Notes under the pieces: model-generated
Told to the model about the DNA's origin: nothing
The model's input: the letters and a program-made list of their open reading frames with translations, nothing else
The model's database searches: none
Assembly: GCA_016714225.1 (NCBI GenBank)
Contig: JADJNS010000004.1
Span: 310,001-374,000, forward strand
Direction: 5' to 3'
Source of the DNA: Archangiaceae bacterium
GTDB lineage: Bacteria > Myxococcota > Myxococcia > Myxococcales > Myxococcaceae
DNA: 64,000 nucleotides
In this document: piece after piece, positions 8,163-16,721 of the stretch
Layout of the letters: each line of letters opens with the position of its first letter
Numbering within the stretch: position 1 is the stretch's first letter
Translations under genes and position numbers: made by a program

Positions 8163-9857
8163 TCAGCGCAGCGCAGGCCGCGGAAGCACGGGCGGTTTGC
8201 CGTAGTCGTCGCGCGGCTTGTTCAGCTCGAGCAGCCGCACCAGCGTCGACGGGGCCACCGCCGACACCTGCTGCCCGAACTGCTCGCCGTTGAGCAGGGT
8301 GGGGTCATCGCCCATCATCACGATGTCCTTCAGCACCCGGAAGGTGGCGGGGCGAAAGGCCGCGCCGCGCACCAGCTCTTCACGCCCGTCGGCGTAGACC
8401 CGCCACACCAGCAGCGGGTTGTTGGGGAGCTTGAGCGCAGTGTCGGGCCGCGACTCCCACGACTGGGGCAGCCGGCCGACCATCAGCCCGTAGTCGAGGT
8501 CTTCTTCCTTCGCGAGCTCGACCAGCTTCTTCTTCAGCTCGGCGAGCGGGTGGGGCTCTTTGGTGGTGACGAACAGCGAGCCGGTCGAGCCCTGCTCGTT
8601 GCGCGCGTGGCCGTTGGTCTTCACCACCCGCTTCGTCGGCAGGCGGCTCATGTAATAGGTCTGCAGCACCCCGTCTTTCACCAGGGTGATGGGCTGCGGC
8701 TTCACCCCGTCGTCGTCGACGGGGAAGTACCCGAACAGCGGGAGCACCTTGCCGGCCGGCGAGGTCCAGGTCGGCTGGGTCGGGTCATCGGTCGCGCTCA
8801 GCTGCGACACCGCGATGTGCTTGCCCAGCCGCTCGATCATCCGCCCCTGCTCCGAAGCGCCGAGCGCCTCGCGCGGCTGCGAGAGCGGGTTGGCCAGCGC
8901 GCTCAAGAAGAACGCCGGCGCCGCCTCGGCCGTGAACAGCACCGGGCCGGCGTAATCTTCCACCGGGGTGGGGGCCTTGAGCTTCTTCTCGAGCAGCTCG
9001 CCCATCTCTTTCACGTGCGCGGTGAGCTCGGCCTCGGTCGGCAGGTCGGCTTCGGCGCGGTAGTACTGCTTCCAGTCGGCGCCCACCGGCATGCCGTCGG
9101 CCGCCTGCCCGTTGGCCTGCGCGTAGACCTCGATGCGCGTCTCGCAGAAGCGGTGCGCCGCCCCGTCCGAGGCCACCAGCCGCTGGCAGCCGTGCTTGCC
9201 GCTGATGCCCGCCACGCACGAGTGCGCCGACGAGAAGGCGCGGCACGCCGCCGAGGCGCGCTTGACGATGCCGCCCCACTTCTCGAGGTCGATCTTGGGC
9301 GGCGGCTGTACGTCGAGCATCACCTTCTCGGGCGTGGCCGGCCCGAAGTCGGGCAGGCGCTCTTTCACCTGGGTGGTCTCGAGGAAGGCGCGCTTGCGCG
9401 CGATCGCCTCGACCGCCTTCTTGTAGTCGCCGTCGAACTGCAGCCACAGCGCCCGGCGAATCGCGTCGAGATCGAGCTCGGCCGGGGTCGAGAAGCGCCC
9501 CTCGTTGCCGCCGAAGCTGAACCCGCCCCCGGCCTGGAAGTTGGTGTTGTCGAAGTCGGGAGAGCCGACCCGCACCGAGGTGCCGAGCTTCACCTGCTGG
9601 CCGCTCGAGGGCGCGTACTGCGCTCCGAAGTTGGCCCACACCGAGAAAGACGCGTCGGTGTTGAGGTACGCCCGCGCGTAGTAGGGGCGGTCGGGCTCCT
9701 GCTTCTTGTCGCCCTGGGGCGGCATCTTCAAGGTCATGGCGCGCGCCACTTCGTCGGCCAGCACCTGCAGCAGTACGTCGTCGAACTTCTGGGTCACCGG
9801 AGCCGCTGGTTTGGCGGCCGCCGCGGCGAGCAGCAGCGAGAGGGCAGCGGTGATCAT
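8163..9857 (-). CDS. Exported TldD/PmbA-like protein lacking the metal site
   Basis: Second gene of a TldD/PmbA (peptidase U62 superfamily) pair. The N terminus MITAALSLLLAAAAAK is a signal peptide, unlike cytoplasmic E. coli TldD and TldE. The fold is recognisable from VEDYAGPVLFTAEAAPAFF and the C-terminal QVSAVAPSTLVRLLEL region. Where the upstream neighbour has the zinc motif HEIFGH, this protein has a run of small hydrophobic residues with no His or Glu, so it should be inactive, as TldE is in the TldD-TldE heterodimer. Extra Cys residues around 205-245 (SCVAGISGKHGCQ) could form disulfides in the periplasm. It overlaps the upstream gene by four bases (ATGA), implying a translationally coupled heterodimer. 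Confidence 0.87.
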   Translation of the reverse strand: MITAALSLLLAAAAAKPAAPVTQKFDDVLLQVLADEVARAMTLKMPPQGDKKQEPDRPYYARAYLNTDASFSVWANFGAQYAPSSGQQVKLGTSVRVGSPDFDNTNFQAGGGFSFGGNEGRFSTPAELDLDAIRRALWLQFDGDYKKAVEAIARKRAFLETTQVKERLPDFGPATPEKVMLDVQPPPKIDLEKWGGIVKRASAACRAFSSAHSCVAGISGKHGCQRLVASDGAAHRFCETRIEVYAQANGQAADGMPVGADWKQYYRAEADLPTEAELTAHVKEMGELLEKKLKAPTPVEDYAGPVLFTAEAAPAFFLSALANPLSQPREALGASEQGRMIERLGKHIAVSQLSATDDPTQPTWTSPAGKVLPLFGYFPVDDDGVKPQPITLVKDGVLQTYYMSRLPTKRVVKTNGHARNEQGSTGSLFVTTKEPHPLAELKKKLVELAKEEDLDYGLMVGRLPQSWESRPDTALKLPNNPLLVWRVYADGREELVRGAAFRPATFRVLKDIVMMGDDPTLLNGEQFGQQVSAVAPSTLVRLLELNKPRDDYGKPPVLPRPALR

Positions 9858-11596
9858 GGGCCCACCTCTTTCCCCGGGCCATCGGTGAGCAGGGGGGGCG
9901 GCGGCAAGAGCGGCGCGCGCTCGTGCCCCTTCGCCTTGCGCTCGACCTCGATGTCGCTGATCAAGATCGACGGAGCCACCGCCGACACCGGCACCCAGCC
10001 CGACTCGGCGCCGCAGAAGCCGTTGAACACCCGAAAGTCGTCGCCGGTGGCGATGATGCGCTCGAACGAGGCGAGCGGGGTGCCGACCAGGTCGACCCCG
10101 CGCACCAACTCGTCGGGGCGGCCGTCGGGGTAAACCCGGTACACCACCTGGGGTATCACCTTGAACGCCTGGGGCAGACCGCCGGTGCGGGTGTTGGTGA
10201 AGCCGCCGCTGATCTCTTCGAACAGCAGCCCGTAGGGCTTGCCGCGCGCCTTCACCTCGTCGATCAGCCTGGCGCGCAGATCTTTGAACGGCATGCGCCT
10301 GCTCGAGTCGACCAGCAGGTTGCCCTGCCGCGACACGGGCCTGAGCCCCTGCATGGCGCGACCGTGGCCGTTGCTGTGCGCGAACCCGGCGATGGGCGAG
10401 CGGCTCATCAAGAACGCGCGCAGCACGCCGTTCTCGACCAGGTTGACCTTCTGCGCCGCCTGGCCCTCTTCATCGAAGAGGTAGAAGCCGTTGAGCGGTA
10501 TGTCGCCGTAGCTGCGCCGGGTCGGGTCGTCGGTCACCGAGATGAAGTCGGGCACCACCGGCAGCCCCACGCGCTTGGTGAAGGTGTGGCCCTCGTCGGC
10601 GTCTTTCTGCCGGTGGCCCTCGATGCGGTGCCCGAAGATCTCGTGAAAGAACACCCCCGCCGCCCGGTGGGTGATGATCGCCGGGCCGGCGTACGGCTCG
10701 ATCGCCGGGGCCTTGCGCAGCGCTTCGAGCCGCTCGATCACCCGGTCGACGCGCTTCTGGAACTCTCCTTCAGTGGGCAGCGCCTCGAGCGAGGTGGCCT
10801 CGGCGTCGTCGAAGAAGTCGAGCTCCATGCCGTCGTCGGCGCGCACCGAGCCGTAGACCGCCAGCCGGGCGAAGAAGCGCGGCTCGCGTAGCTTCGCGCC
10901 GTCCGAGTCGACGAAGTACGAGGTGAGCGACGCGGCCTGCAGCGAGACCGACGAGCGCAAGATCTGGGGGTGGGTCTTGAACGCCGCCGACAGCCGCTTG
11001 AGCACCTCGGGCCACTTCGCCTGGTCCATCTGCGCCGAGAGCGGGGTGGCGCGCGGCTCGATGCGGGTGTTGGGCTTGTCGTCGCTGAAGTCGGGGGCCT
11101 TGTCTTCTTCTTCGGCCTTCACCGCCACGTTGGCCTTCACCTTCAAGATCGCCTTGGCCGCCTCGCGGTACGCGTCGTCGGTCGCCTTCCAGATCGACAC
11201 CTTGAGCGCACCCTCGTCGTCTTCGACCGGCAGCGGCCGACCGCCGCCGCCGAAGTCGAACTCGAACCAGCCGCTGCTCCCGCGCACCCGGTGGGTGTTG
11301 TCGAGTTGCCGGCTGCCCATGCGCACGCTCACGTCGAGGGTGCGCGAGCGGCCCGCCAGCCGCCCGGGCCCCACCTTCACGCCCTCGAGCGCACCGAAGC
11401 TCGCCGCCTGCGACCAGCTCTCTCCGTCGGCCACCCGGTACGACAGGTAATAGAGGGGGGCGTCTTTCTCGCCCTTCAGCCCAGATTTATTTCGCTGCAG
11501 CTCTGAAACCAGCGCGTCGAGCAGAACGTCCTTATCAGTGGGTTTGGCGGCAGGAGGAGCGGCGGAAAGAACCGCAGCGACTAAAAGGTTGATCAT
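9854..11596 (-). CDS. Exported TldD-like metalloprotease, catalytic subunit
   Basis: TldD-family metallopeptidase with the intact HExxxH zinc motif in VFFHEIFGHRIEGHRQ (near residue 318). The family C-terminal signature GFCGAESGWVPVSAVAPSIL corresponds to GxCGKxGQ in TldD. I place the start at the ATG at 11596 because the protein then begins MINLLVAAVLSAAPPAA, a signal peptide; an in-frame start 15 codons upstream would bury it. E. coli TldD/TldE act in the cytoplasm on peptides such as microcin precursors, so an exported pair suggests a periplasmic or secreted target, unidentified here. Divergent from the ArsA-like gene across about 130 bp. Confidence 0.88.
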   Translation of the reverse strand: MINLLVAAVLSAAPPAAKPTDKDVLLDALVSELQRNKSGLKGEKDAPLYYLSYRVADGESWSQAASFGALEGVKVGPGRLAGRSRTLDVSVRMGSRQLDNTHRVRGSSGWFEFDFGGGGRPLPVEDDEGALKVSIWKATDDAYREAAKAILKVKANVAVKAEEEDKAPDFSDDKPNTRIEPRATPLSAQMDQAKWPEVLKRLSAAFKTHPQILRSSVSLQAASLTSYFVDSDGAKLREPRFFARLAVYGSVRADDGMELDFFDDAEATSLEALPTEGEFQKRVDRVIERLEALRKAPAIEPYAGPAIITHRAAGVFFHEIFGHRIEGHRQKDADEGHTFTKRVGLPVVPDFISVTDDPTRRSYGDIPLNGFYLFDEEGQAAQKVNLVENGVLRAFLMSRSPIAGFAHSNGHGRAMQGLRPVSRQGNLLVDSSRRMPFKDLRARLIDEVKARGKPYGLLFEEISGGFTNTRTGGLPQAFKVIPQVVYRVYPDGRPDELVRGVDLVGTPLASFERIIATGDDFRVFNGFCGAESGWVPVSAVAPSILISDIEVERKAKGHERAPLLPPPPLLTDGPGKEVGP

Positions 11597-11729
11597 GAGT
11601 TCTCGAGAAAAGGCCGTGGTACCGCACCTTTGGCCACACAAAGCAAAGGGCGCGGACTAACTTGACTTTTTTACGTCACTTTGGGAAATTCCGCGCCCCG
11701 ATTCTTACCCAGTGGAAGGCGAACGAACG
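11597..11729 (+). promoter_or_regulatory. Divergent promoter region
   Basis: This AT-richer gap separates the minus-strand TldD operon from the plus-strand ArsA-like gene. A -35-like TTGACT lies at 11663-11668; the matching -10 position (about 11686-11692) reads only gaaattc, so this is weak. A good ribosome site, GGAAGG at 11714-11719, precedes the ATG at 11730 and decides that start over the GTG at 11712. Confidence 0.35.
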
Positions 11730-13668
11730 ATGAGCGACGGCGGACAGGTGCTGCACTTCTTTGGAGGCAAGGGAGGAGCAGGCAAGACCACGCTCTCCAC
11801 TGCGTTCGCGATGGAGCTGGGCGAGGAGCACGGCAAGGACAAGATCCTCCTGGTTTCGGTCGAACCTAACGGCGGACTGTCGGATCTCGTCAAGAAGAAG
11901 TTGAACGACAAGCCGACCAAGCTGCAGACCGGCAAGGGCAACGGCGGGCTGTGGGCCGCCGAGCTCGACCAGGTCGCCCTGGGCAAGGCGTGGAACGAGA
12001 AGTACCGCCCCGCGCTCAAGGCCTCGGCGGTGAAGGGCGCGATCCTCGCCGAAGACGACGTGCAGAAGCTGCTCGACGCCTCGACCACCAACTTCGGCGA
12101 GACCGCGTCGATGTTCCACCTGCTCGACCTGATCGAGTCGAAAGAGTTCGACCGCATCGTGGTCGACGGCCTGGGCGCCGCCCACTCGCTGCGCCTGCTC
12201 GACGCCGCCACCGGCCTGCGCCGCTTCGTCGGCCTGGTTCGGGGCGAGAAGCCCGGCAAGGCGACCAAGGCCGCCGCGGCCCGCGCGCCGCACGCGCTCG
12301 ACGAGTTCGGCGCCAAGGCCGACCGCCTGATCGCGCTGCTCCGCGACCCGGCGCGCTTCGCCTTTCACCTGGTGGCGCTGGCCGAGCCGGTGCCCGAGGC
12401 GCAGACCCGCTACCTCTTCAACCAGCTCAAAGAGCGCGGCATCCCCGTGGTCGAGATCATCGCGGACCAGATCGAAGACGGCAAAGACAGCCGCGAGGTC
12501 GCCAACCGCCGCGGGCTGCAGGCGCCCCACGTGCGCAAGTACCAGACGATGAGCTCCGAAGGTCGAGCTGGTGCAGCGACGCATCGTGGGCCCTCGGGGC
12601 TTCGACGACATCAAGAAGTTCGCCAAAGAGGTCGGCAGCGGCAAAGAGACCAAGGCGCTGCAGTTCTCGGCCGCCGAGGGCCCCCCCGCACTGGTGCGCG
12701 CGCCGTCGATGCCTCCCATCGCCGCGCCCCCGCTCCCGCCCACCCGCTTCATCTTCTTCGTGGGCTCGGGCGGAGTCGGCAAGAGCTCGTGCGCCGCCGC
12801 GGCCGCGGTGACGCTGACCGAGAAAGAGGGGCCGGTGCTGCTCATCTCGACCGACCCTTCGCACTCGCTCTCTGACGTGCTGCAGAGCCGGCTCACCGAC
12901 ACCGAGACCCAGGTGAAGGGCACCAAGGGCCTCTACGCGCGCGAGATCGACTTCGCCAACTGGTACGCCAACCTGCGCCGCACCATCAAGGAGAAGGCCG
13001 AATCGGCCTTCGGCCCCGAGGTGAAGGGCCAGGAGTTCGCAATCGACCGCGACCTGATCCGCAACCTCATCGAGCTGGCGCCGCACGGCATCGACGAGCT
13101 GGCGGCCATGTTCCTGCTCACCGACGCGCTGACCCAAGAACGGTTCAAGCGCATCGTGGTCGACCCTGCGCCGGTGGGTAACACCTTCCGCATTCTCGAG
13201 CTGCCCGAGCAGCTGAAGACCTGGCTCACCGCCGTGCACGCGGTGCTGCTCAAGTACCGCGCCAAGGGCTTCGGCCCGCTGTGCGATCACCTCGCCGCGA
13301 TGCTCAAGCACACCAAGCGGTTCGAAGAGGCGATTCTGAACCCGGCCGAGTGCCGCTTCGTGGTGGTGACCCGCGGCGAAGAGATGGCCACTCCGCCCGC
13401 CGAGCGCCTGGTCGAGTACCTCAAGGCGAAGAAGCTGCCCGTCGAGCGCGTGCTGGTGAACCGGGTGCTGCCCAAGACCACCTGCCCGGTGACCGAAGAG
13501 CGGCGCAATAACGAGCTCGCCAACGCCAAGAATGACGAGAAGAAGATCGGCCTGCCGGTCACCGTGGCGCCCGCGCTCGGTCGGCACCCCGCCGGCCTGC
13601 GCGAGCTGAAGGCCTTCCGCACCGCGTGGTACGCGCTGTCGGCGACCAGCAAGATCAAGGCGGCCTGA
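11730..13668 (+). CDS. Two-domain ArsA/Get3-like ATPase, reading frame broken once
   Basis: Two P-loop ATPase halves in tandem, about 646 residues if the frame is restored. Half 1 has the deviant Walker A FGGKGGAGKTT near its start; its switch region VDGLGAAHSLRLL is degenerate. Half 2 has VGSGGVGKSS and a good ArsA/Get3 switch, VDPAPVGNTFRILELP. The frame shifts at about 12556-12562, where tccgaaggtcgag gives SEGRA in one frame and V-E-L-V-Q-R-R in the other; restoring two bases (gagaag) would join them cleanly. The part after the break (QRRIVGPRGFDDIKKFAKEV) completes half 1 before the Pro-rich linker to half 2, so this is one gene. No arsenic genes are nearby, so a Get3-like targeting or other membrane-associated role is likelier than arsenite export. 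Confidence 0.82.
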
Positions 13669-13685
13669 AGCACCGTCGCTCTGAT

Positions 13686-13724
13686 CGAGGCAGCGGCGGC
13701 CACCACGTGTCGCCCGCTGCCTCG
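13686..13724 (+). terminator. Hairpin downstream of the ArsA-like gene
   Basis: Bases 13686-13696 (cgaggcagcgg) are perfectly complementary to 13714-13724 (ccgctgcctcg), an 11-bp stem with a 17-base loop, 18 bp after the stop codon. No T-run follows, so it may be a Rho-assisted terminator or mRNA-stabilising structure rather than a classical intrinsic terminator. The rest of the gap to accA (13725-13875) shows nothing further that I can support. Confidence 0.45.
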
Positions 13725-13875
13725 CAGCGCCGCCACCAGGCCCTCGGCCACCGCGAGACGGCTCCCCGTCGGCCTCGCGTGGCGAGCGCGTAAGCCGCTA
13801 CGCACTCGAGTCGTGGTGCGCGCGCTTTAGCGTGCTGGCGAGCGGCGGGCCCGGCGTGTATAGCGACGCGGCCAC

Positions 13876-14844
13876 ATGGCCCTTTCCTTTACCCACGCGC
13901 TCGACTTCGAACGTCCGCTGCTCGAGCTCGAGAAGAAGATCGAAGAGCTGCGGAGCCTGTCGACGTCAGGCACGGTCGACTTCAGCAACGAGATCGGCAA
14001 GCTCGAGAAGAAAGCCAAGAAGCTGCAGCAGGAGATCTTCTCGGACCTGAACCGCTGGCAGGTGGTGCAGCTCAGCCGCCACACCGCGCGCCCGTACTTT
14101 CTCGACTACGTCAACGCCATCTTCACCGACTACGCCGAGCTCTCGGGCGACCGGCTCTATTCGGAAGACCCGTCGATCATCGGCGGCTTCGCCCGCTTCG
14201 ACGGTCGGCCGGTGATGGTGCTGGGCCACCAGAAGGGCCGCAGCACCAAAGAGAACATGGCCCGCAACTTCGGCATGCCCCGCCCCGAAGGGTACCGCAA
14301 GGCCCGCCGCCTGATGGAGCTCGCCGCGCGCTTCGAGCGGCCGATTCTCACCTTCGTCGACACCCCGGGGGCCTACCCCGGCATCGGCGCCGAAGAGCGC
14401 GGCCAGGCCGAGGCCATCGCGGTGAACCTCGAGGTGATGGCCGGCCTGCCGGTGCCGGTGATCTCCACCGTCATCGGCGAGGGCGGCAGCGGCGGCGCGC
14501 TCGCGATCGGCGTGGGCAACCGCGTGCTGATGATGGAGAACTCGATCTACTCGGTGATCAGCCCCGAGGCCTGCTCGTCGATTCTCTACCGTGACGCTTC
14601 GATGGCCGAGAAGGCCGCCGACGCGCTCAAGCTCACCGCGAGAGATCTGCTCGAGATGAACGTGGTCGACGAGCTGGTGCCCGAGCCCGCGGGCGGCGCC
14701 CACCGCGACCCGGCGAAGGCCGCCGAGGCGCTCGGCAAGACCCTGCGCAAGCACCTCGCCGCGCTCTCGACGATGAACGGCGACAAGCTGATCGCCGACC
14801 GCTACGCGAAGTTTCGCGCGCTCGGCGTGTTCGTGGGCAAGTGA
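13876..14844 (+). CDS. accA: Acetyl-CoA carboxylase carboxyltransferase subunit alpha
   Basis: Alpha subunit of the carboxyltransferase that moves CO2 from biotin-BCCP to acetyl-CoA, the first step of fatty-acid synthesis. The 322-residue length is typical for the family. Visible signatures are the N-terminal coiled-coil LELEKKIEELR, then HQKGRSTKENMARNFGMPRPEGYRKA, split here as the HQKGR and NFGMPRPEGYRKA blocks, and the oxyanion-hole region TPGAYPGIGAEERGQ with VIGEGGSGGALAIG. The partner accD is not in the window. hisC begins almost at the stop codon and cmk follows, giving an accA-hisC-cmk operon of housekeeping genes. Confidence 0.97.
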   Translation: MALSFTHALDFERPLLELEKKIEELRSLSTSGTVDFSNEIGKLEKKAKKLQQEIFSDLNRWQVVQLSRHTARPYFLDYVNAIFTDYAELSGDRLYSEDPSIIGGFARFDGRPVMVLGHQKGRSTKENMARNFGMPRPEGYRKARRLMELAARFERPILTFVDTPGAYPGIGAEERGQAEAIAVNLEVMAGLPVPVISTVIGEGGSGGALAIGVGNRVLMMENSIYSVISPEACSSILYRDASMAEKAADALKLTARDLLEMNVVDELVPEPAGGAHRDPAKAAEALGKTLRKHLAALSTMNGDKLIADRYAKFRALGVFVGK

Positions 14845-14852
14845 GGCCGCCG

Positions 14853-15947
14853 ATGCGTCCGCTGGTTCCCGAGTGGGTCGAGTCGCTCAAGCCCTACGTG
14901 CCGGGCAAGCCGATCGAAGAGACCGAGCGCGAGTACAACATCACCAACGTCATCAAGCTCGCCTCGAACGAGAACCCGCTGGGCCCCGCGCCGCTGGCGG
15001 TCGAGGCGATGGAGGTCGCCGCGCGCAAGGTGCACCTCTACCCCGACGGGTCGAGCTACTACCTGGTGCGGCGGCTGGCCCAGCACCTGGGGGTCGAGGC
15101 CAACGAGGTGTTCGTCGGCTCGGGCAGCAACGAGATCATCGAGCTGATCATCCGCACCTTCACCACGCCCGACGACGAGACCCTGCTCAGCGCCGGCAGC
15201 TTCATGATGTACAAGGTGGCGCTGCAGTCGCACGGGCGCCGCTTCGTCGAGGTGCCGATGCAGGCGGGCTTTCGTTACGACCTGCCGGCGATGGCCAGGG
15301 CGCTCACCCCCAAGGTGCGCCTGGTGTTTCTCGCCAACCCCGACAACCCGACCGGCACCGCCTTCTCGCGCGCAGAGCTCGAGGCGTTTCTCGCGCACGT
15401 GGGCCCCGAGACCTTCGTGGTGCTCGACGAGGCATACTTCGAGTACGTCGACTGGGCCGAGTACCCCAACGGGCTCGACTATTTTCGCAAGCACCCGAAC
15501 CTCTTCGTGCTGCGCACCTACTCGAAGATCTACGGGCTCGCCGGCATTCGGCTGGGCTACGGGGTGATGAACCCCAGGCTGGTCGGTTACCTCAACCGCA
15601 CCAAGATGCCGTTCAACCTCACCTCGGTCGCCCAGGCCGCGGGCCTCGCCGCGCTCGACGACGTCGAGCACCTGCGCACCACCCGCGAGACCACCCACCG
15701 CGGGCTGCGCTACCTCGAGAGAGAGCTGCGGGCGCTCGGCATCGACGTGCCCCACAGCCATGCGAACTTCGTGTTCGCCAACTTCAAGGGCCCGGCCCAG
15801 CCGATCTACGAGAAGCTGCTCCCCAAGGGCGTGATCGTTCGCCCGGTGCCCGGCAGCGGCTGGCCGAACGCGCTGCGCATCAGCGCCGGGCTGCAGTCGC
15901 AGAACGAGCGGCTGGTGAAGGCGCTCACCGAGATCTTGAAGGGCTGA
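14853..15947 (+). CDS. hisC: Histidinol-phosphate aminotransferase
   Basis: PLP enzyme converting imidazole-acetol phosphate to histidinol phosphate. Family signatures are LASNENPLGP at the N terminus, the NPDNPTGT turn, LDEAYFEY and the PLP-Lys motif RTYSKIYGLAGIRLGYG (Lys of SK forms the Schiff base); a C-terminal Arg in NALRISAG binds the substrate carboxylate or phosphate. I choose the ATG at 14853 because tgagg lies six bases before it; a GTG at 14841 overlapping the accA stop would add four residues. It sits between accA and cmk, away from other his genes. Some HisC-family members act on other amino acids, so strict specificity is inferred. Confidence 0.93.
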   Translation: MRPLVPEWVESLKPYVPGKPIEETEREYNITNVIKLASNENPLGPAPLAVEAMEVAARKVHLYPDGSSYYLVRRLAQHLGVEANEVFVGSGSNEIIELIIRTFTTPDDETLLSAGSFMMYKVALQSHGRRFVEVPMQAGFRYDLPAMARALTPKVRLVFLANPDNPTGTAFSRAELEAFLAHVGPETFVVLDEAYFEYVDWAEYPNGLDYFRKHPNLFVLRTYSKIYGLAGIRLGYGVMNPRLVGYLNRTKMPFNLTSVAQAAGLAALDDVEHLRTTRETTHRGLRYLERELRALGIDVPHSHANFVFANFKGPAQPIYEKLLPKGVIVRPVPGSGWPNALRISAGLQSQNERLVKALTEILKG

Positions 15948-15953
15948 CCGAAG

Positions 15954-16640
15954 ATGACCGCCCGCCGCCCGCTCATCGTCGCGATCGACGGGCCCGCCGG
16001 TGCCGGCAAGTCGACGGTCTCGAAGATCCTCGCCCGCCGCTTGGGCTTCTCGTTGGTCGACACCGGCGCCATCTACCGCTGCGTCGCGCTGGCGGCGCGA
16101 GAGCGGGGCCTCGCGCTCGACGACGACGCCGCGCTCGAGAAGCTGCTCGGCACGCTGCACATCAGCTTCAAGATGGTCGAGCAGTACAACCACGTGTTCC
16201 TCGACGGCCGCGACGTGAGCGACGCCATTCGCAGCCCCGAGAACTCGCTGGCCGCCAGCCAGGTCTCCAGCCGGCCGGTGGTGCGCGCGAGCCTGCTCGA
16301 GCTGCAGCGGCGCCTCGCGCTGAACGCGAAGGTCGGCGCCATTCTCGAAGGGCGCGACATCGGCACCGTCGTCTTCCCCGACGCCGAAATCAAAATCTTC
16401 CTCGACGCCGACCCGACCATTCGCGCCCGCCGTCGCTTCGAAGAGCTGTTCGAGAAGGGCGTCGACAAGAGCCTCTCTGACGTTCAAGCCGAGCAGAACA
16501 AGCGCGACAAAGACGACCGCGAGCGCGAAGCCGCCCCGCTCAAGCCCGCCGCCGACGCCCTGCACATCAACTCGACCGCCCTGCCGATGTCAGAGGTCGA
16601 GCGCCTCATCGAAGAAGCGGTCGCCGCGAAGCGTCGCTGA
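15954..16640 (+). CDS. cmk: Cytidylate kinase
   Basis: Phosphorylates CMP and dCMP with ATP in pyrimidine salvage and nucleotide homeostasis. At 228 residues it has the usual length. Signatures: P-loop IDGPAGAGKSTVSK, the DTGAIYRCVA nucleotide-binding segment, LEGRDIGTVVFPDAEIKIFL and the lid-like DRERE stretch followed by ALHINSTALPMSEV. It begins six bases after hisC ends, so the two are co-transcribed. In many proteobacteria cmk precedes rpsA, but here the operon ends with a gap and a convergent histidine kinase gene. Confidence 0.97.
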   Translation: MTARRPLIVAIDGPAGAGKSTVSKILARRLGFSLVDTGAIYRCVALAARERGLALDDDAALEKLLGTLHISFKMVEQYNHVFLDGRDVSDAIRSPENSLAASQVSSRPVVRASLLELQRRLALNAKVGAILEGRDIGTVVFPDAEIKIFLDADPTIRARRRFEELFEKGVDKSLSDVQAEQNKRDKDDREREAAPLKPAADALHINSTALPMSEVERLIEEAVAAKRR

Positions 16641-16646
16641 CGCCAC

Positions 16647-16701
16647 GCGCCCGCGCCCGCGCCCGGAATGCGACGACCGGAACCGGTCGGTCGAAGCCCC
16701 G
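16647..16701 (+). repeat. Intergenic repeat copy B
   Basis: Matches the sequence at 5071-5117: a gcgcccgcgcccg block, then ccggtcggtcgaagccc (copy A has ccggtaggtcgaagccc). Both copies lie directly after the stop codon of the last gene of a plus-strand unit. The 81-bp gap contains little else. Confidence 0.4.
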
Positions 16702-16721
16702 TAAGTCCCTTCCCGGTCTCT

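Noticed and set aside
12550..12575. Programmed ribosomal frameshift in the ArsA-like gene
   Set aside because: No slippery heptamer or downstream pseudoknot is visible, and similar breaks occur in unrelated genes, which favours sequence error.
11730..13668. Arsenic-resistance locus
   Set aside because: The ATPase has an ArsA/Get3 fold, but there is no arsB, arsC, arsD or arsR nearby and the first half has a degenerate switch motif.
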